A stretch of DNA of 43,433 nucleotides from Lachnospiraceae bacterium (lineage in GTDB: Bacteria > Bacillota > Clostridia > Lachnospirales > Lachnospiraceae): positions 1 to 43,433 of the forward strand of contig JAGAPK010000051.1 of NCBI GenBank assembly GCA_017623295.1, written 5' to 3'. This document shows, in pieces, positions 1-7,051 of this stretch. Both the position numbers and the translations under genes were made by a program. Under the pieces are notes generated by a model. The model did not search any database and had not been told where the DNA came from. It was given only the letters and a program-made list of their open reading frames with translations. The number at the start of each line of letters is the position of its first letter. The stretch's first letter is position 1.

Positions 1-125
1 ATACAAAGAGACTGTGGTTGTAGCCTTTCTAAAACCATCAAGTGGTAGGAAAAAGTAAACAATCCGCAGCATCTCTAATAGTATAGCATACAGACCTTGG
101 AGAGGGTCTATAAACACTACTACTT
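1..125 (+). other. Possible structured RNA leader upstream of metF (unidentified)
   Basis: No protein gene is visible here. The stretch can pair with itself in several places. TGTGG at about 13-17 complements CCGCA at 64-68. A small hairpin ACCA/TGGT lies between them. AGACC (92-96) pairs with GGTCT (105-109) around an 8-base loop. The string ACAATCCGCAGC at about 59-70 resembles the Q element of bacterial group I introns, and its pairing partner sits where P4 would be. The rest of the core (P7, P3, P8) is not recognisable, and the window edge cuts the 5' side. It does not match the SAM, THF, cobalamin or T-box consensus as I know them. A leader RNA or a decayed intron are both possible. Confidence 0.25.
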
Positions 126-146
126 TATAATACGAGGAAAAATACG

Positions 147-1001
147 ATGATAAATGATTTAATAAAGAAAACAAAAACAACCCTTTCTTTCGAAGTCTTT
201 CCACCGAAAAAAGATGATGAATTCCAAGCTGTTTTCAGTATATTAGATTCCCTTGCTAAGCTGAATCCCGATTTTATCAGCTGTACATACGGTGCCGGTG
301 GCTCCAAATCAAAGAAAACAGTTGAAATTGCATCTTACATCCAGAATCAGTTAAAAATTGATGCGATTGCACATATGACTTGTGTTGGATTTAAACAAAA
401 TGACTTAAAAGAAAATTGCGAAGCGTTAAAGACTAATGGTGTGAATTATGTTTTAGCCCTTCGCGGCGACAGACCGCAGGCCATGACGGATGAACAGTTT
501 AACAGCAGAGAATTTTTCTATGCTTCCGATATGGTCCGCTATCTGAGAGCCAACACTTCTTTACAGATTGCCGGAGCATGTTATCCTGAGAAGCATTACG
601 AAGCAGATAGTGTAGAAAATGATATGCTGCATTTAAAAGAAAAAGTAGATGCCGGTGTAAGCTTCTTAATCTCCCAACTTTTCTTTGACAATGATACGTT
701 CTATCGTTTTTGGGAACGCGCTGCCAAGGCAGGTATCTCAATTCCGATTTGTGCAGGAATCATGCCTGTTACAACTGCAAAACAGTTAGGAACCACAGTT
801 TCCTTATCCGGTTCTTCTGTTCCAAAAGAGCTGGCTGATATTATTGCTAACTATGGTGACAATGCAGACGATATGCGCAAAGCCGGAATCGACTACGCAA
901 TCCGCCAGATTCGTGATTTAAAAGAACACGGCGTAGACGGCATTCACATTTATTCCATGAATAAGCCGAAAACCACAGCCGAAATCGTAGCCAACATATA
1001 G
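147..1001 (+). CDS. metF: Methylenetetrahydrofolate reductase (MetF)
   Basis: This flavin enzyme of the cytosol reduces 5,10-methylene-tetrahydrofolate to 5-methyl-tetrahydrofolate for methionine synthesis; in acetogenic Clostridia the same family serves the Wood-Ljungdahl pathway. The 284 residues match the usual size of the bacterial TIM-barrel form. The N-terminal SFEVFPPK motif carries the expected catalytic Glu (E16). ALRGDRP at 104-110 corresponds to the folate/FAD-binding loop, and SQLFFD near 176-181 contains the conserved Gln. Start: ATG with GAGG at 134-137, nine bases upstream. The gene stands alone on the plus strand, convergent with gpsA and separated from it by a two-way terminator. 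Whether it works with a redox partner cannot be told from this window. Confidence 0.96.
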   Translation: MINDLIKKTKTTLSFEVFPPKKDDEFQAVFSILDSLAKLNPDFISCTYGAGGSKSKKTVEIASYIQNQLKIDAIAHMTCVGFKQNDLKENCEALKTNGVNYVLALRGDRPQAMTDEQFNSREFFYASDMVRYLRANTSLQIAGACYPEKHYEADSVENDMLHLKEKVDAGVSFLISQLFFDNDTFYRFWERAAKAGISIPICAGIMPVTTAKQLGTTVSLSGSSVPKELADIIANYGDNADDMRKAGIDYAIRQIRDLKEHGVDGIHIYSMNKPKTTAEIVANI

Positions 1002-1018
1002 TTCACAACCCAAAAAGA

Positions 1019-1070
1019 AAACTCTAAGTTTTTGGGGTCACCTCACACCTCACATTACAACTTAGAGTTT
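1019..1070. terminator. Bidirectional terminator between metF and gpsA
   Basis: A perfect 12-bp stem (1019-1030 with 1059-1070) encloses a 28-base loop. Read on the plus strand it is followed by a T-rich tail (TTTCTTTTG). Read on the minus strand it is followed by TTTTCTTTTTG. It therefore ends both metF and the operon finishing with gpsA. Confidence 0.85.
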
Positions 1071-1103
1071 CTTTTGTGCTAATTATCTTATATTCTCATT
1101 TTA

Positions 1104-2117
1104 TTATTCTTCCCAAGGAATCAGCGGATTCTCAATCTTCTTATCACGAAGCATCAAATCTTTTACTGCCTCACTTGCTGCTTTTCCTTCAAACAGAACC
1201 TGATTCACCTGTTCGATAATAGGAATTTGAACATTGTATTTTTTTGCAAGTCCAATAGCTGCTTTGGTAGAATAAACACCTTCTACAACCATCTTTACTT
1301 CCGCCATTGCTTCGTCCATAGTATAGCCCTGGCCAATCAAAATACCAGCACGTCTGTTTCTGGAGTGCATGGAAGCACAAGTAACAATCAAGTCACCAAT
1401 ACCTGTCAGACCGGAAAATGTTTCAATACGGCCACCCATTGCTGTACCGAGTCTTGCAATCTCTGTAATACCTCTTGTAATCAAGGCCGCTTTCGTATTA
1501 TCGCCATAACCAAGTCCATCTGCAATACCGGCTGCCAGTGCAACTACGTTTTTCAGTGCTGCACCAAGTTCAATACCTAACACGTCCGGACTAATGTATA
1601 CACGGAATACTTCGTTCATGAAAACATTCTGTAAATATTCGGCAGTTTTCTTTTTCTTGGAACCCACAACAATTGTTGTTGGAATGCCGCGACCTACCTC
1701 TTCTGCATGAGACGGTCCGGATAACACAGCTACATCTGCCTGCGGAATTTCTTCTTCAATAATTTCAGACAAAGTCATCAGCGTTGCTTCTTCAATTCCT
1801 TTTGCCACGTTAACAATAATCTGTCCCTCTTTTATGTAAGGTGCCATACTCTTTGATGTACTTCTTGTATACGGAGATGGTACTGCCAGCACAAGAATAT
1901 CTTTTCCATCAACTGCCGCTTCTAAGTCTGTTGTAAATACCATATCTTCCGGCAATTTTACCCCCGGTAATTTATCCTTATGTTCGTGTTCCTTCTGTAA
2001 CATTTCGATTTCTGCTTCCACGATGGACCAGACTGTTATCTGATGATCATTGCGATGCAATAAAGTTGCCAGTGCAATTCCCCAGCTTCCGGCTCCAATA
2101 ACACCTATCTTTGCCAT
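1104..2117 (-). CDS. gpsA: NAD(P)H-dependent glycerol-3-phosphate dehydrogenase
   Basis: It reduces dihydroxyacetone phosphate to sn-glycerol-3-phosphate, the backbone of membrane phospholipids. The 337-residue chain has the N-terminal Rossmann motif GAGSWG at 8-13. SGPSHAEEV near 133-141 and LKNVVALAAG near 188-197 follow; the Lys in the latter (K189) is the expected catalytic residue. GYGDNTKAALITRG follows as in the family. The start lies 18 bases after the plsY stop. It is the last gene of the DUF512-der-plsY-gpsA operon. GpsA makes the substrate that PlsY acylates, so the adjacency is functional. der-plsY-gpsA is a common order in Firmicutes. Confidence 0.97.
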   Translation of the reverse strand: MAKIGVIGAGSWGIALATLLHRNDHQITVWSIVEAEIEMLQKEHEHKDKLPGVKLPEDMVFTTDLEAAVDGKDILVLAVPSPYTRSTSKSMAPYIKEGQIIVNVAKGIEEATLMTLSEIIEEEIPQADVAVLSGPSHAEEVGRGIPTTIVVGSKKKKTAEYLQNVFMNEVFRVYISPDVLGIELGAALKNVVALAAGIADGLGYGDNTKAALITRGITEIARLGTAMGGRIETFSGLTGIGDLIVTCASMHSRNRRAGILIGQGYTMDEAMAEVKMVVEGVYSTKAAIGLAKKYNVQIPIIEQVNQVLFEGKAASEAVKDLMLRDKKIENPLIPWEE

Positions 2118-2135
2118 AATACCCTCTATCTCCTT

Positions 2136-2804
2136 CTATTTGTTCTCGTTTTCTGTTTCCTCTGTTTTTTTCTTCTTCAGATATGTTTTCCGTTCTTCTC
2201 CTCTGAGCAAACGGCCAATATTCTCTCTATGTTTATAATAAGCCATAATCGTCAAAAATGCAGCTATTATATATAACTCTATTAATTGTGCCTGTGTCAT
2301 ACCAAAAACGCCCATCTGACCAAGTACTACCATTTCAATCATAAAACCGGCATACACAAGCAATGACCCCAGTGATACATAATGTGTGGTACAAAATGCA
2401 CCAAAGAATAAAATGGCACCAACCGGAATGAAATACGGGTGAAAAGCAAGAATCAATCCAGCTGTTGCTGCAATTCCTTTTCCACCTTTGAATTTTAAGT
2501 AAAACGGGAAATTATGTCCTAAAATAGCTCCCGCTGCTGCATACAATTTTAACAGATAAATAATATCAGAATGGCTCTTGCCAAATAAAAGTCCTGCAAT
2601 AACAACAGCTAAAACACATTTCAAAATGTCACCGACTAACACAATCAATCCTGCTTTTGTACCAAGTACACGCATGGTATTAGTTGTACCGGCATTCCCA
2701 CTTCCGTAGTTTCGAATATCAATTCCATGTAACTTTCCATAAATATAAGCGGTCTGGAAAAGTCCTAAAGCATAACCGATAACCAAACAAATAATACGTT
2801 CCAC
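2136..2804 (-). CDS. plsY: Acyl-phosphate:glycerol-3-phosphate acyltransferase PlsY
   Basis: This integral membrane enzyme transfers the acyl group of acyl-phosphate (made by PlsX) to glycerol-3-phosphate, giving lysophosphatidic acid. Family signatures are clear: GSGNAGTTN at 34-42 and KGGKGIAAT at 106-114, with several hydrophobic membrane segments between and after. At 222 residues it is slightly longer than usual because of a lysine/glutamate-rich cytoplasmic tail of about 25 residues, which is probably not catalytic. It begins one base after the der stop, so translation is likely coupled. Its partner plsX is in the same window at 37.4-38.4 kb. Confidence 0.96.
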   Translation of the reverse strand: MERIICLVIGYALGLFQTAYIYGKLHGIDIRNYGSGNAGTTNTMRVLGTKAGLIVLVGDILKCVLAVVIAGLLFGKSHSDIIYLLKLYAAAGAILGHNFPFYLKFKGGKGIAATAGLILAFHPYFIPVGAILFFGAFCTTHYVSLGSLLVYAGFMIEMVVLGQMGVFGMTQAQLIELYIIAAFLTIMAYYKHRENIGRLLRGEERKTYLKKKKTEETENENK

Positions 2805-2805
2805 T

Positions 2806-4143
2806 TTACTTACTTTCCTTTCTTTCTCTTATGATGAATTTAAGCGGTGTTCCTTTGAATCCAAAGGCTTCACGAATCTGATTTTCAATATATCTTGTAT
2901 AAGAAAAATGCATAAGTTCTTTATCATTAACAAAGATAACAAAGGTCGGTGGTTTTACCGCCGCCTGCGTAATATAATACAAACGCAGTCTTTTTCCTTT
3001 ATCAGACGGTGGCTGTTGCATAGCAACCGCCTCTGTCATGATTTCATTCAATACACCTGTTGCCACACGCATAGAATGATTTTCATATACAATATCAATC
3101 AGTTCAAACAACTTTGGCAAACGTTGACCTGTTACTGCCGAAATAAATGTAATTTCCGCATACGTCATAAAAGAAAGTACCTGTCTTACTTTCTGGGTAA
3201 ACTGATTTACTGTTTTATTATCCTTTTCAATCGCATCCCATTTATTGACGGCAATAATAATTGCTTTGCCTCTGTCATGGGCAATACCTGCAATTTTAGC
3301 ATCCTGCTCCGTAACGCCTTCTACCGCATCAATTACCAGAATAACAATATCGGCACGTTCTACCGCTGATACGGTACGAATAATCATATAACGTTCCAGT
3401 TCCTCTTTAATTTTATTTTTACGGCGAAGACCTGCGGTATCAATAAATACATATTCTTTTCCCTGATAAGTAATTTCCGTATCAATGGCATCTCGCGTTG
3501 TTCCGGCAATATCTGATACAATGACACGATTCTCTCCTACCAGTTTATTGATAATAGAAGATTTACCGACATTTGGCTTACCGACAATAGCAACCTTAAT
3601 TCTATCATCCTCTTCTTCCTGAGCCAATGTTTTGTCAAAATGAGAAGAAACTTCATCAAGCAAATCACCGATACCAAGACGGTTTACAGAAGAAATCGGG
3701 AATGGTTCACCAATTCCAAGATTATAGAACTCGTATACATCTGCCATGTATTTCTTGAAGTCATCCACTTTATTTACAGCAAGCACAATCGGTTTCTTGG
3801 AGCGACGTAACATATCCGCCACTTTGGAATCCGCATCTACGAGTCCCTGCTTCACATCTACCATAAATATGATGACATCAGCGGTATCAATCGCAATCTG
3901 CGCCTGTTCACGCATCTGTGACAAAATAATATCTTTACTTTCCGGTTCAATACCACCGGTATCAATCAGTGTAAAGCTCATATCAAGCCAGGTAATATCC
4001 GCATAAATTCTATCTCGTGTAATACCCGGTGTATCTTTTACAATAGAAATATTTTCCCCTGCCAACGCATTAAACAGTGTAGATTTTCCTACATTTGGCC
4101 TGCCTACCACTGCAACAATCGGCTTGGTTTTCTTCTTTCCCAT
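2806..4143 (-). CDS. der: Ribosome-assembly GTPase Der (EngA)
   Basis: This essential GTPase takes part in maturation of the 50S ribosomal subunit. Two tandem Era-type GTPase domains are visible. The first has the P-loop GRPNVGKS at 14-21 and NKVD at 124-127; the second has GKPNVGKS at 188-195 and a later NKWD. The C-terminal part is a KH-like domain ending in a basic tail. Length (445) is typical. The double G-domain architecture is unique to Der, so the call is safe. It lies between a DUF512 protein and plsY with very short gaps, consistent with one transcript. Confidence 0.97.
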   Translation of the reverse strand: MGKKKTKPIVAVVGRPNVGKSTLFNALAGENISIVKDTPGITRDRIYADITWLDMSFTLIDTGGIEPESKDIILSQMREQAQIAIDTADVIIFMVDVKQGLVDADSKVADMLRRSKKPIVLAVNKVDDFKKYMADVYEFYNLGIGEPFPISSVNRLGIGDLLDEVSSHFDKTLAQEEEDDRIKVAIVGKPNVGKSSIINKLVGENRVIVSDIAGTTRDAIDTEITYQGKEYVFIDTAGLRRKNKIKEELERYMIIRTVSAVERADIVILVIDAVEGVTEQDAKIAGIAHDRGKAIIIAVNKWDAIEKDNKTVNQFTQKVRQVLSFMTYAEITFISAVTGQRLPKLFELIDIVYENHSMRVATGVLNEIMTEAVAMQQPPSDKGKRLRLYYITQAAVKPPTFVIFVNDKELMHFSYTRYIENQIREAFGFKGTPLKFIIRERKESK

Positions 4144-4152
4144 TACTATCTC

Positions 4153-5517
4153 CTATTCTAATCCTAATACTGTATTAACAAAATCATATCCGCTTGATTT
4201 TACAATATCTACCTTCACTTGTAAAGTTTTTTCCATTTCAGAAACGGTAATATCATCCAGAAAATAGTCTTCACCACTTCGAAGAACATTCTGTGGTAAA
4301 AGAATGCGTTCACCCAATTTCTGTCCCTGTAACTGTTTGATAATATCCTGTCCGGTTAAAAGTCCTGATACTGTAATCATCTCCCCAAAGAAGTCATTTG
4401 TAATGGCATAAACATGAAGTTTCAGATTCGGAATTTGTTTCATCATAGCTTCTGCCATCTGCTTAATATAAGGATACGCAAGTTTACCTGTTACAAGAGA
4501 AAGTTCTTCTGCTTGTGCTTTTTGCTCAATACGTTTTATGGCTGTCTGGTATTTTGCACCTTCCTGTTTATCAGACAGCTTCGACATCGCATCTTTAAAT
4601 TCTTCCATCTGCAATCGAAGCATGCCTACACCGTTTTCTAACTGTAAATAACCATCATAACGTTCCTCTTCCGGCAATTCCTGTTCTGCCAGAATATACC
4701 ATTCATCCGAAGCATGAATAAAATGAAGATCATATTCCGGATATATCTTATTTTGCCACTTATGAATGCATTCTAATACTTTTATGGCATCTTCTTTTTC
4801 AAAAGGTTCTAACGGATATAATCCTTCTCTGTACTTAGACAATCCAACGGGCACTACAGAAACACTTTCCAGATGTGGCAGATATGCAGTCAAATCAGAA
4901 ATACTGCGTTCCAATTCTTCGCCATCGTTAACACCCTTACACAGAACAATCTGTCCGTTCATCGTAATACCAGCTTCATACAGCTTCTTTACCTGTTCTA
5001 ATGCTCTACCCGCAAAACGGTTATTTAGCATTTTACAACGAAGCTCCGGATTTGTCGTCTGAAAAGAAATATTGATTGGTGACAGATGATATTTAATAAT
5101 TCGAGCCACATCGTCATCTGACATATTTGTAAGTGTCACATAATTTCCCTGTAAAAAAGAAAGTCGTGAATCATCATCTTTAAAATAAAGGGTATCACGC
5201 ATGCCTTTAGGCATCTGGTCAATAAAGCAGAAAATACATTTGTTATGACAGGAACGATAATCATCCATCAGACCGTTTTCAAATTCAACACCTAAGTCTT
5301 CGTCATAATCCTTGTCAATTTCCAAAAGCCACTCTTCGCCATCTGCTTTACGAATTAAAACTTCTATATACTCATTCTGAATCAAATATTGATAATCAAA
5401 AATATCCTCGATATCATTACCGTCAATCTGAAGCAGGGTGTCACCCGCTTCAATCCCTAGTTCCTCGGCAATGGAATCCGGAAGAATTCTTTTGATAATA
5501 TGTTGTGTTTGTTTCAT
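4153..5517 (-). CDS. DUF512 family protein: PDZ plus radical-SAM-like FeS domain
   Basis: The function of this family is not established. Read from the ATG at 5515-5517, the protein has 454 residues. Residues 1-70 form a PDZ-like domain (GIEAGDTLLQIDGNDI). C90, C94 and C97 (CHNKCIFCF) give a CxxxCxxC cluster like that of radical SAM enzymes, followed by a TIM-barrel-like region and a C-terminal DUF512 domain. The reading frame stays open 73 codons further upstream to 5736, but I chose 5517. It has an AGAGG ribosome site eight bases upstream, the family homologues start there, and the upstream codons lie in a GC-rich repeat-like leader. It heads the operon der-plsY-gpsA, which suggests a housekeeping role. 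Confidence 0.85.
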   Translation of the reverse strand: MKQTQHIIKRILPDSIAEELGIEAGDTLLQIDGNDIEDIFDYQYLIQNEYIEVLIRKADGEEWLLEIDKDYDEDLGVEFENGLMDDYRSCHNKCIFCFIDQMPKGMRDTLYFKDDDSRLSFLQGNYVTLTNMSDDDVARIIKYHLSPINISFQTTNPELRCKMLNNRFAGRALEQVKKLYEAGITMNGQIVLCKGVNDGEELERSISDLTAYLPHLESVSVVPVGLSKYREGLYPLEPFEKEDAIKVLECIHKWQNKIYPEYDLHFIHASDEWYILAEQELPEEERYDGYLQLENGVGMLRLQMEEFKDAMSKLSDKQEGAKYQTAIKRIEQKAQAEELSLVTGKLAYPYIKQMAEAMMKQIPNLKLHVYAITNDFFGEMITVSGLLTGQDIIKQLQGQKLGERILLPQNVLRSGEDYFLDDITVSEMEKTLQVKVDIVKSSGYDFVNTVLGLE

Positions 5518-5519
5518 AC

Positions 5520-5693
5520 AATATACCTCTTCCGCCGTCCTCCGGGCTGCGCCTCTCCTGCCGGCTTTTCCCGCCGTGCCGCTCGATTTCGCTTCGCTTA
5601 TCTCGCTGTCGGGCTGCGCCCTATACCGTAAACCAGAATCATCCGAGGGAATGCAAGCATTCCTCGTCTGATTCTGTCTTCCGCTGCACGGCT
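5520..5693 (-). repeat. GC-rich repeat-like element forming the 5' leader of the DUF512 operon
   Basis: About 170 bases have a much higher G+C content than the surrounding DNA. GGGCTGCGCC occurs twice (5544-5553 and 5611-5620) and CCGCCGT twice (5532-5538 and 5571-5577). A 7-bp inverted repeat, GCCGTGC (5573-5579) and GCACGGC (5686-5692), brackets most of the element. A strong imperfect hairpin spans 5634-5676. There is no T-run, so it is not a simple terminator. Its outer edge coincides with the predicted transcription start of the minus-strand promoter. The sequence type resembles dispersed GC-rich repeats I associate with Lachnospiraceae genomes; copy number cannot be checked here. Confidence 0.6.
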
Positions 5694-5701
5694 TTATCAT
5701 A

Positions 5702-5730
5702 ATCATAATATAAAATTCTTGACGTGTCAC
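5702..5730 (-). promoter_or_regulatory. Sigma-A-like promoter of the DUF512-der-plsY-gpsA operon
   Basis: On the minus strand, GTGACA (5725-5730) and TATGAT (5702-5707) are separated by exactly 17 bases; each hexamer matches consensus at five of six positions. Transcription would start near 5694, at the edge of the GC-rich leader element. Confidence 0.6.
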
Positions 5731-5747
5731 TAGCATAATGTTATAAA
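5719..5747 (+). promoter_or_regulatory. Sigma-A promoter of prs
   Basis: TTGACG (5719-5724) and TATAAA (5742-5747) are 17 bases apart, with prs starting 35 bases downstream. The -35 box directly abuts the -35 box of the divergent minus-strand promoter. Confidence 0.75.
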
Positions 5748-5782
5748 GTAAATGACAAATTTTTTAAAGATTGGAGATTATC

Positions 5783-6976
5783 ATGCCTAATATAGAACAG
5801 TTGGAAACCGCCATGCCGGTTGCTCCGATAAAACTTTTAGCTCCGGAAGCAGCACTGCCTCTGGCACGTAAAATCAATAGTTATCTGGTTGATTTCAGAC
5901 AGAGTCTGAACAACAGTTTTAAAAATGATCCTGCTTTTCACGGCTATGTGGAAGACAACTATTTAATCGAAGTAGATTGTCCTCGTTTTGGAAGTGGCGA
6001 AGGAAAAGGTGTTTTAAATACTTCTGTCAGAGGTAAAGATATTTTTATCTTAACTGATGTTTGTAATCATAGTATTACTTATAAAATGAATGGTTTTACC
6101 AATCATATGTCTCCGGATGACCACTATCAGGATTTAAAGAGAATCATTGCCGCTATTGATGGTAAAGCACATCGAATTAATGTAATCATGCCTTTCCTTT
6201 ATGAAGGCAGACAGCATAAAAGAACAGGTCGTGAATCTCTCGACTGCGCTTTTTCCATTAAAGAACTTATGGATATGGGTGTATCTAATTTCATCACTTT
6301 TGATGCACACGACCCACGTGTTCAGAACTCTGTTCCATTAAAAGGTTTTGACAACTTTATTCCTCCATACCAGTTTATGCGTGCACTGCTTCGCACTGAG
6401 GATGACTTGATTATTGATAAAGATCATACTATCGTTATCAGCCCGGATGAAGGTGCTCTTGACAGAGCTGTTTATTTTGCGAACGTTCTTGGTGTTGATA
6501 CTGGTATGTTCTATAAACGCCGTGACTACTCTACTATTATAAATGGTAAAAATCCGATTGTTGCACATGAATTCTTAGGTGACAACATTGATGGTAAAGA
6601 TGTCATTATTATTGACGATATGATTGCTTCCGGCGGTAGTATGATTGATACTGCAAAGCAGCTGAAAAAAATGAATGCAAAACGTGTTTTCATCTGCTGT
6701 ACTTTCGGTCTTTTCACGGAAGGTTTACAGGCATTCGATGACGCATATGAGAAATGTTATTTTGATCGTGTTGTAACAACAAACTTATGCTACCAGCCGC
6801 CGGAATTAAAGGAAAAACCATATTATGAAGAAGCTGATATGAGTAAATTTATTGCTTCCATCATCGACTTCATGAATCATGATGCATCTATGGCAAATAT
6901 ATATACACCAACAGAAAAAATCCACAGTATTCTTGCAAAGTATAACAATCGTGAGGAACTCACTTTGGACAACTAA
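5783..6976 (+). CDS. prs: Ribose-phosphate pyrophosphokinase (PRPP synthase), long form
   Basis: It makes PRPP from ribose-5-phosphate and ATP, feeding purine, pyrimidine, histidine and NAD synthesis. The PRPP-binding signature VIIIDDMIASGGSM is at 274-287. FDAHDP near 173-178 sits where the family has its DLH catalytic region, and the EGRQHKRTGRES loop near 141-152 corresponds to the flexible ATP loop. I chose the ATG at 5783, preceded by GGAG at 5773-5776; an in-frame TTG at 5771 would overlap that ribosome site. The 397 residues exceed the classic 310-320, mainly through an extra N-terminal part and internal insertions. This longer variant is, to my knowledge, usual in Clostridia. It has its own promoter and terminator. 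Confidence 0.92.
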   Translation: MPNIEQLETAMPVAPIKLLAPEAALPLARKINSYLVDFRQSLNNSFKNDPAFHGYVEDNYLIEVDCPRFGSGEGKGVLNTSVRGKDIFILTDVCNHSITYKMNGFTNHMSPDDHYQDLKRIIAAIDGKAHRINVIMPFLYEGRQHKRTGRESLDCAFSIKELMDMGVSNFITFDAHDPRVQNSVPLKGFDNFIPPYQFMRALLRTEDDLIIDKDHTIVISPDEGALDRAVYFANVLGVDTGMFYKRRDYSTIINGKNPIVAHEFLGDNIDGKDVIIIDDMIASGGSMIDTAKQLKKMNAKRVFICCTFGLFTEGLQAFDDAYEKCYFDRVVTTNLCYQPPELKEKPYYEEADMSKFIASIIDFMNHDASMANIYTPTEKIHSILAKYNNREELTLDN

Positions 6977-7004
6977 TTCCATAAATACTTTTCAAAAACA
7001 AAAG

Positions 7005-7038
7005 TAATGGTTCGACATATCAAAATGCCGAACCATTA
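7005..7038. terminator. Terminator between prs and the sensor kinase gene
   Basis: A 10-bp perfect stem (7005-7014 with 7029-7038) has a 14-base loop. On the minus strand it is followed by CTTTTGTTTTTG, so it mainly ends the two-component operon. The plus-strand tail is less T-rich but probably also serves prs. Confidence 0.75.
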
Positions 7039-7051
7039 TCCTTTCACATTT

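Noticed and set aside
126-131. TATAAT directly before metF as a promoter -10
   Set aside because: The start of transcription would fall on the ATG side of the ribosome site, and no -35 lies at the right distance; the hit is probably chance.
5518-5736. N-terminal extension of the DUF512 protein by 73 residues
   Set aside because: It lies in the GC-rich leader element, has no homologous counterpart I recognise, and a better ribosome site precedes ATG 5517.
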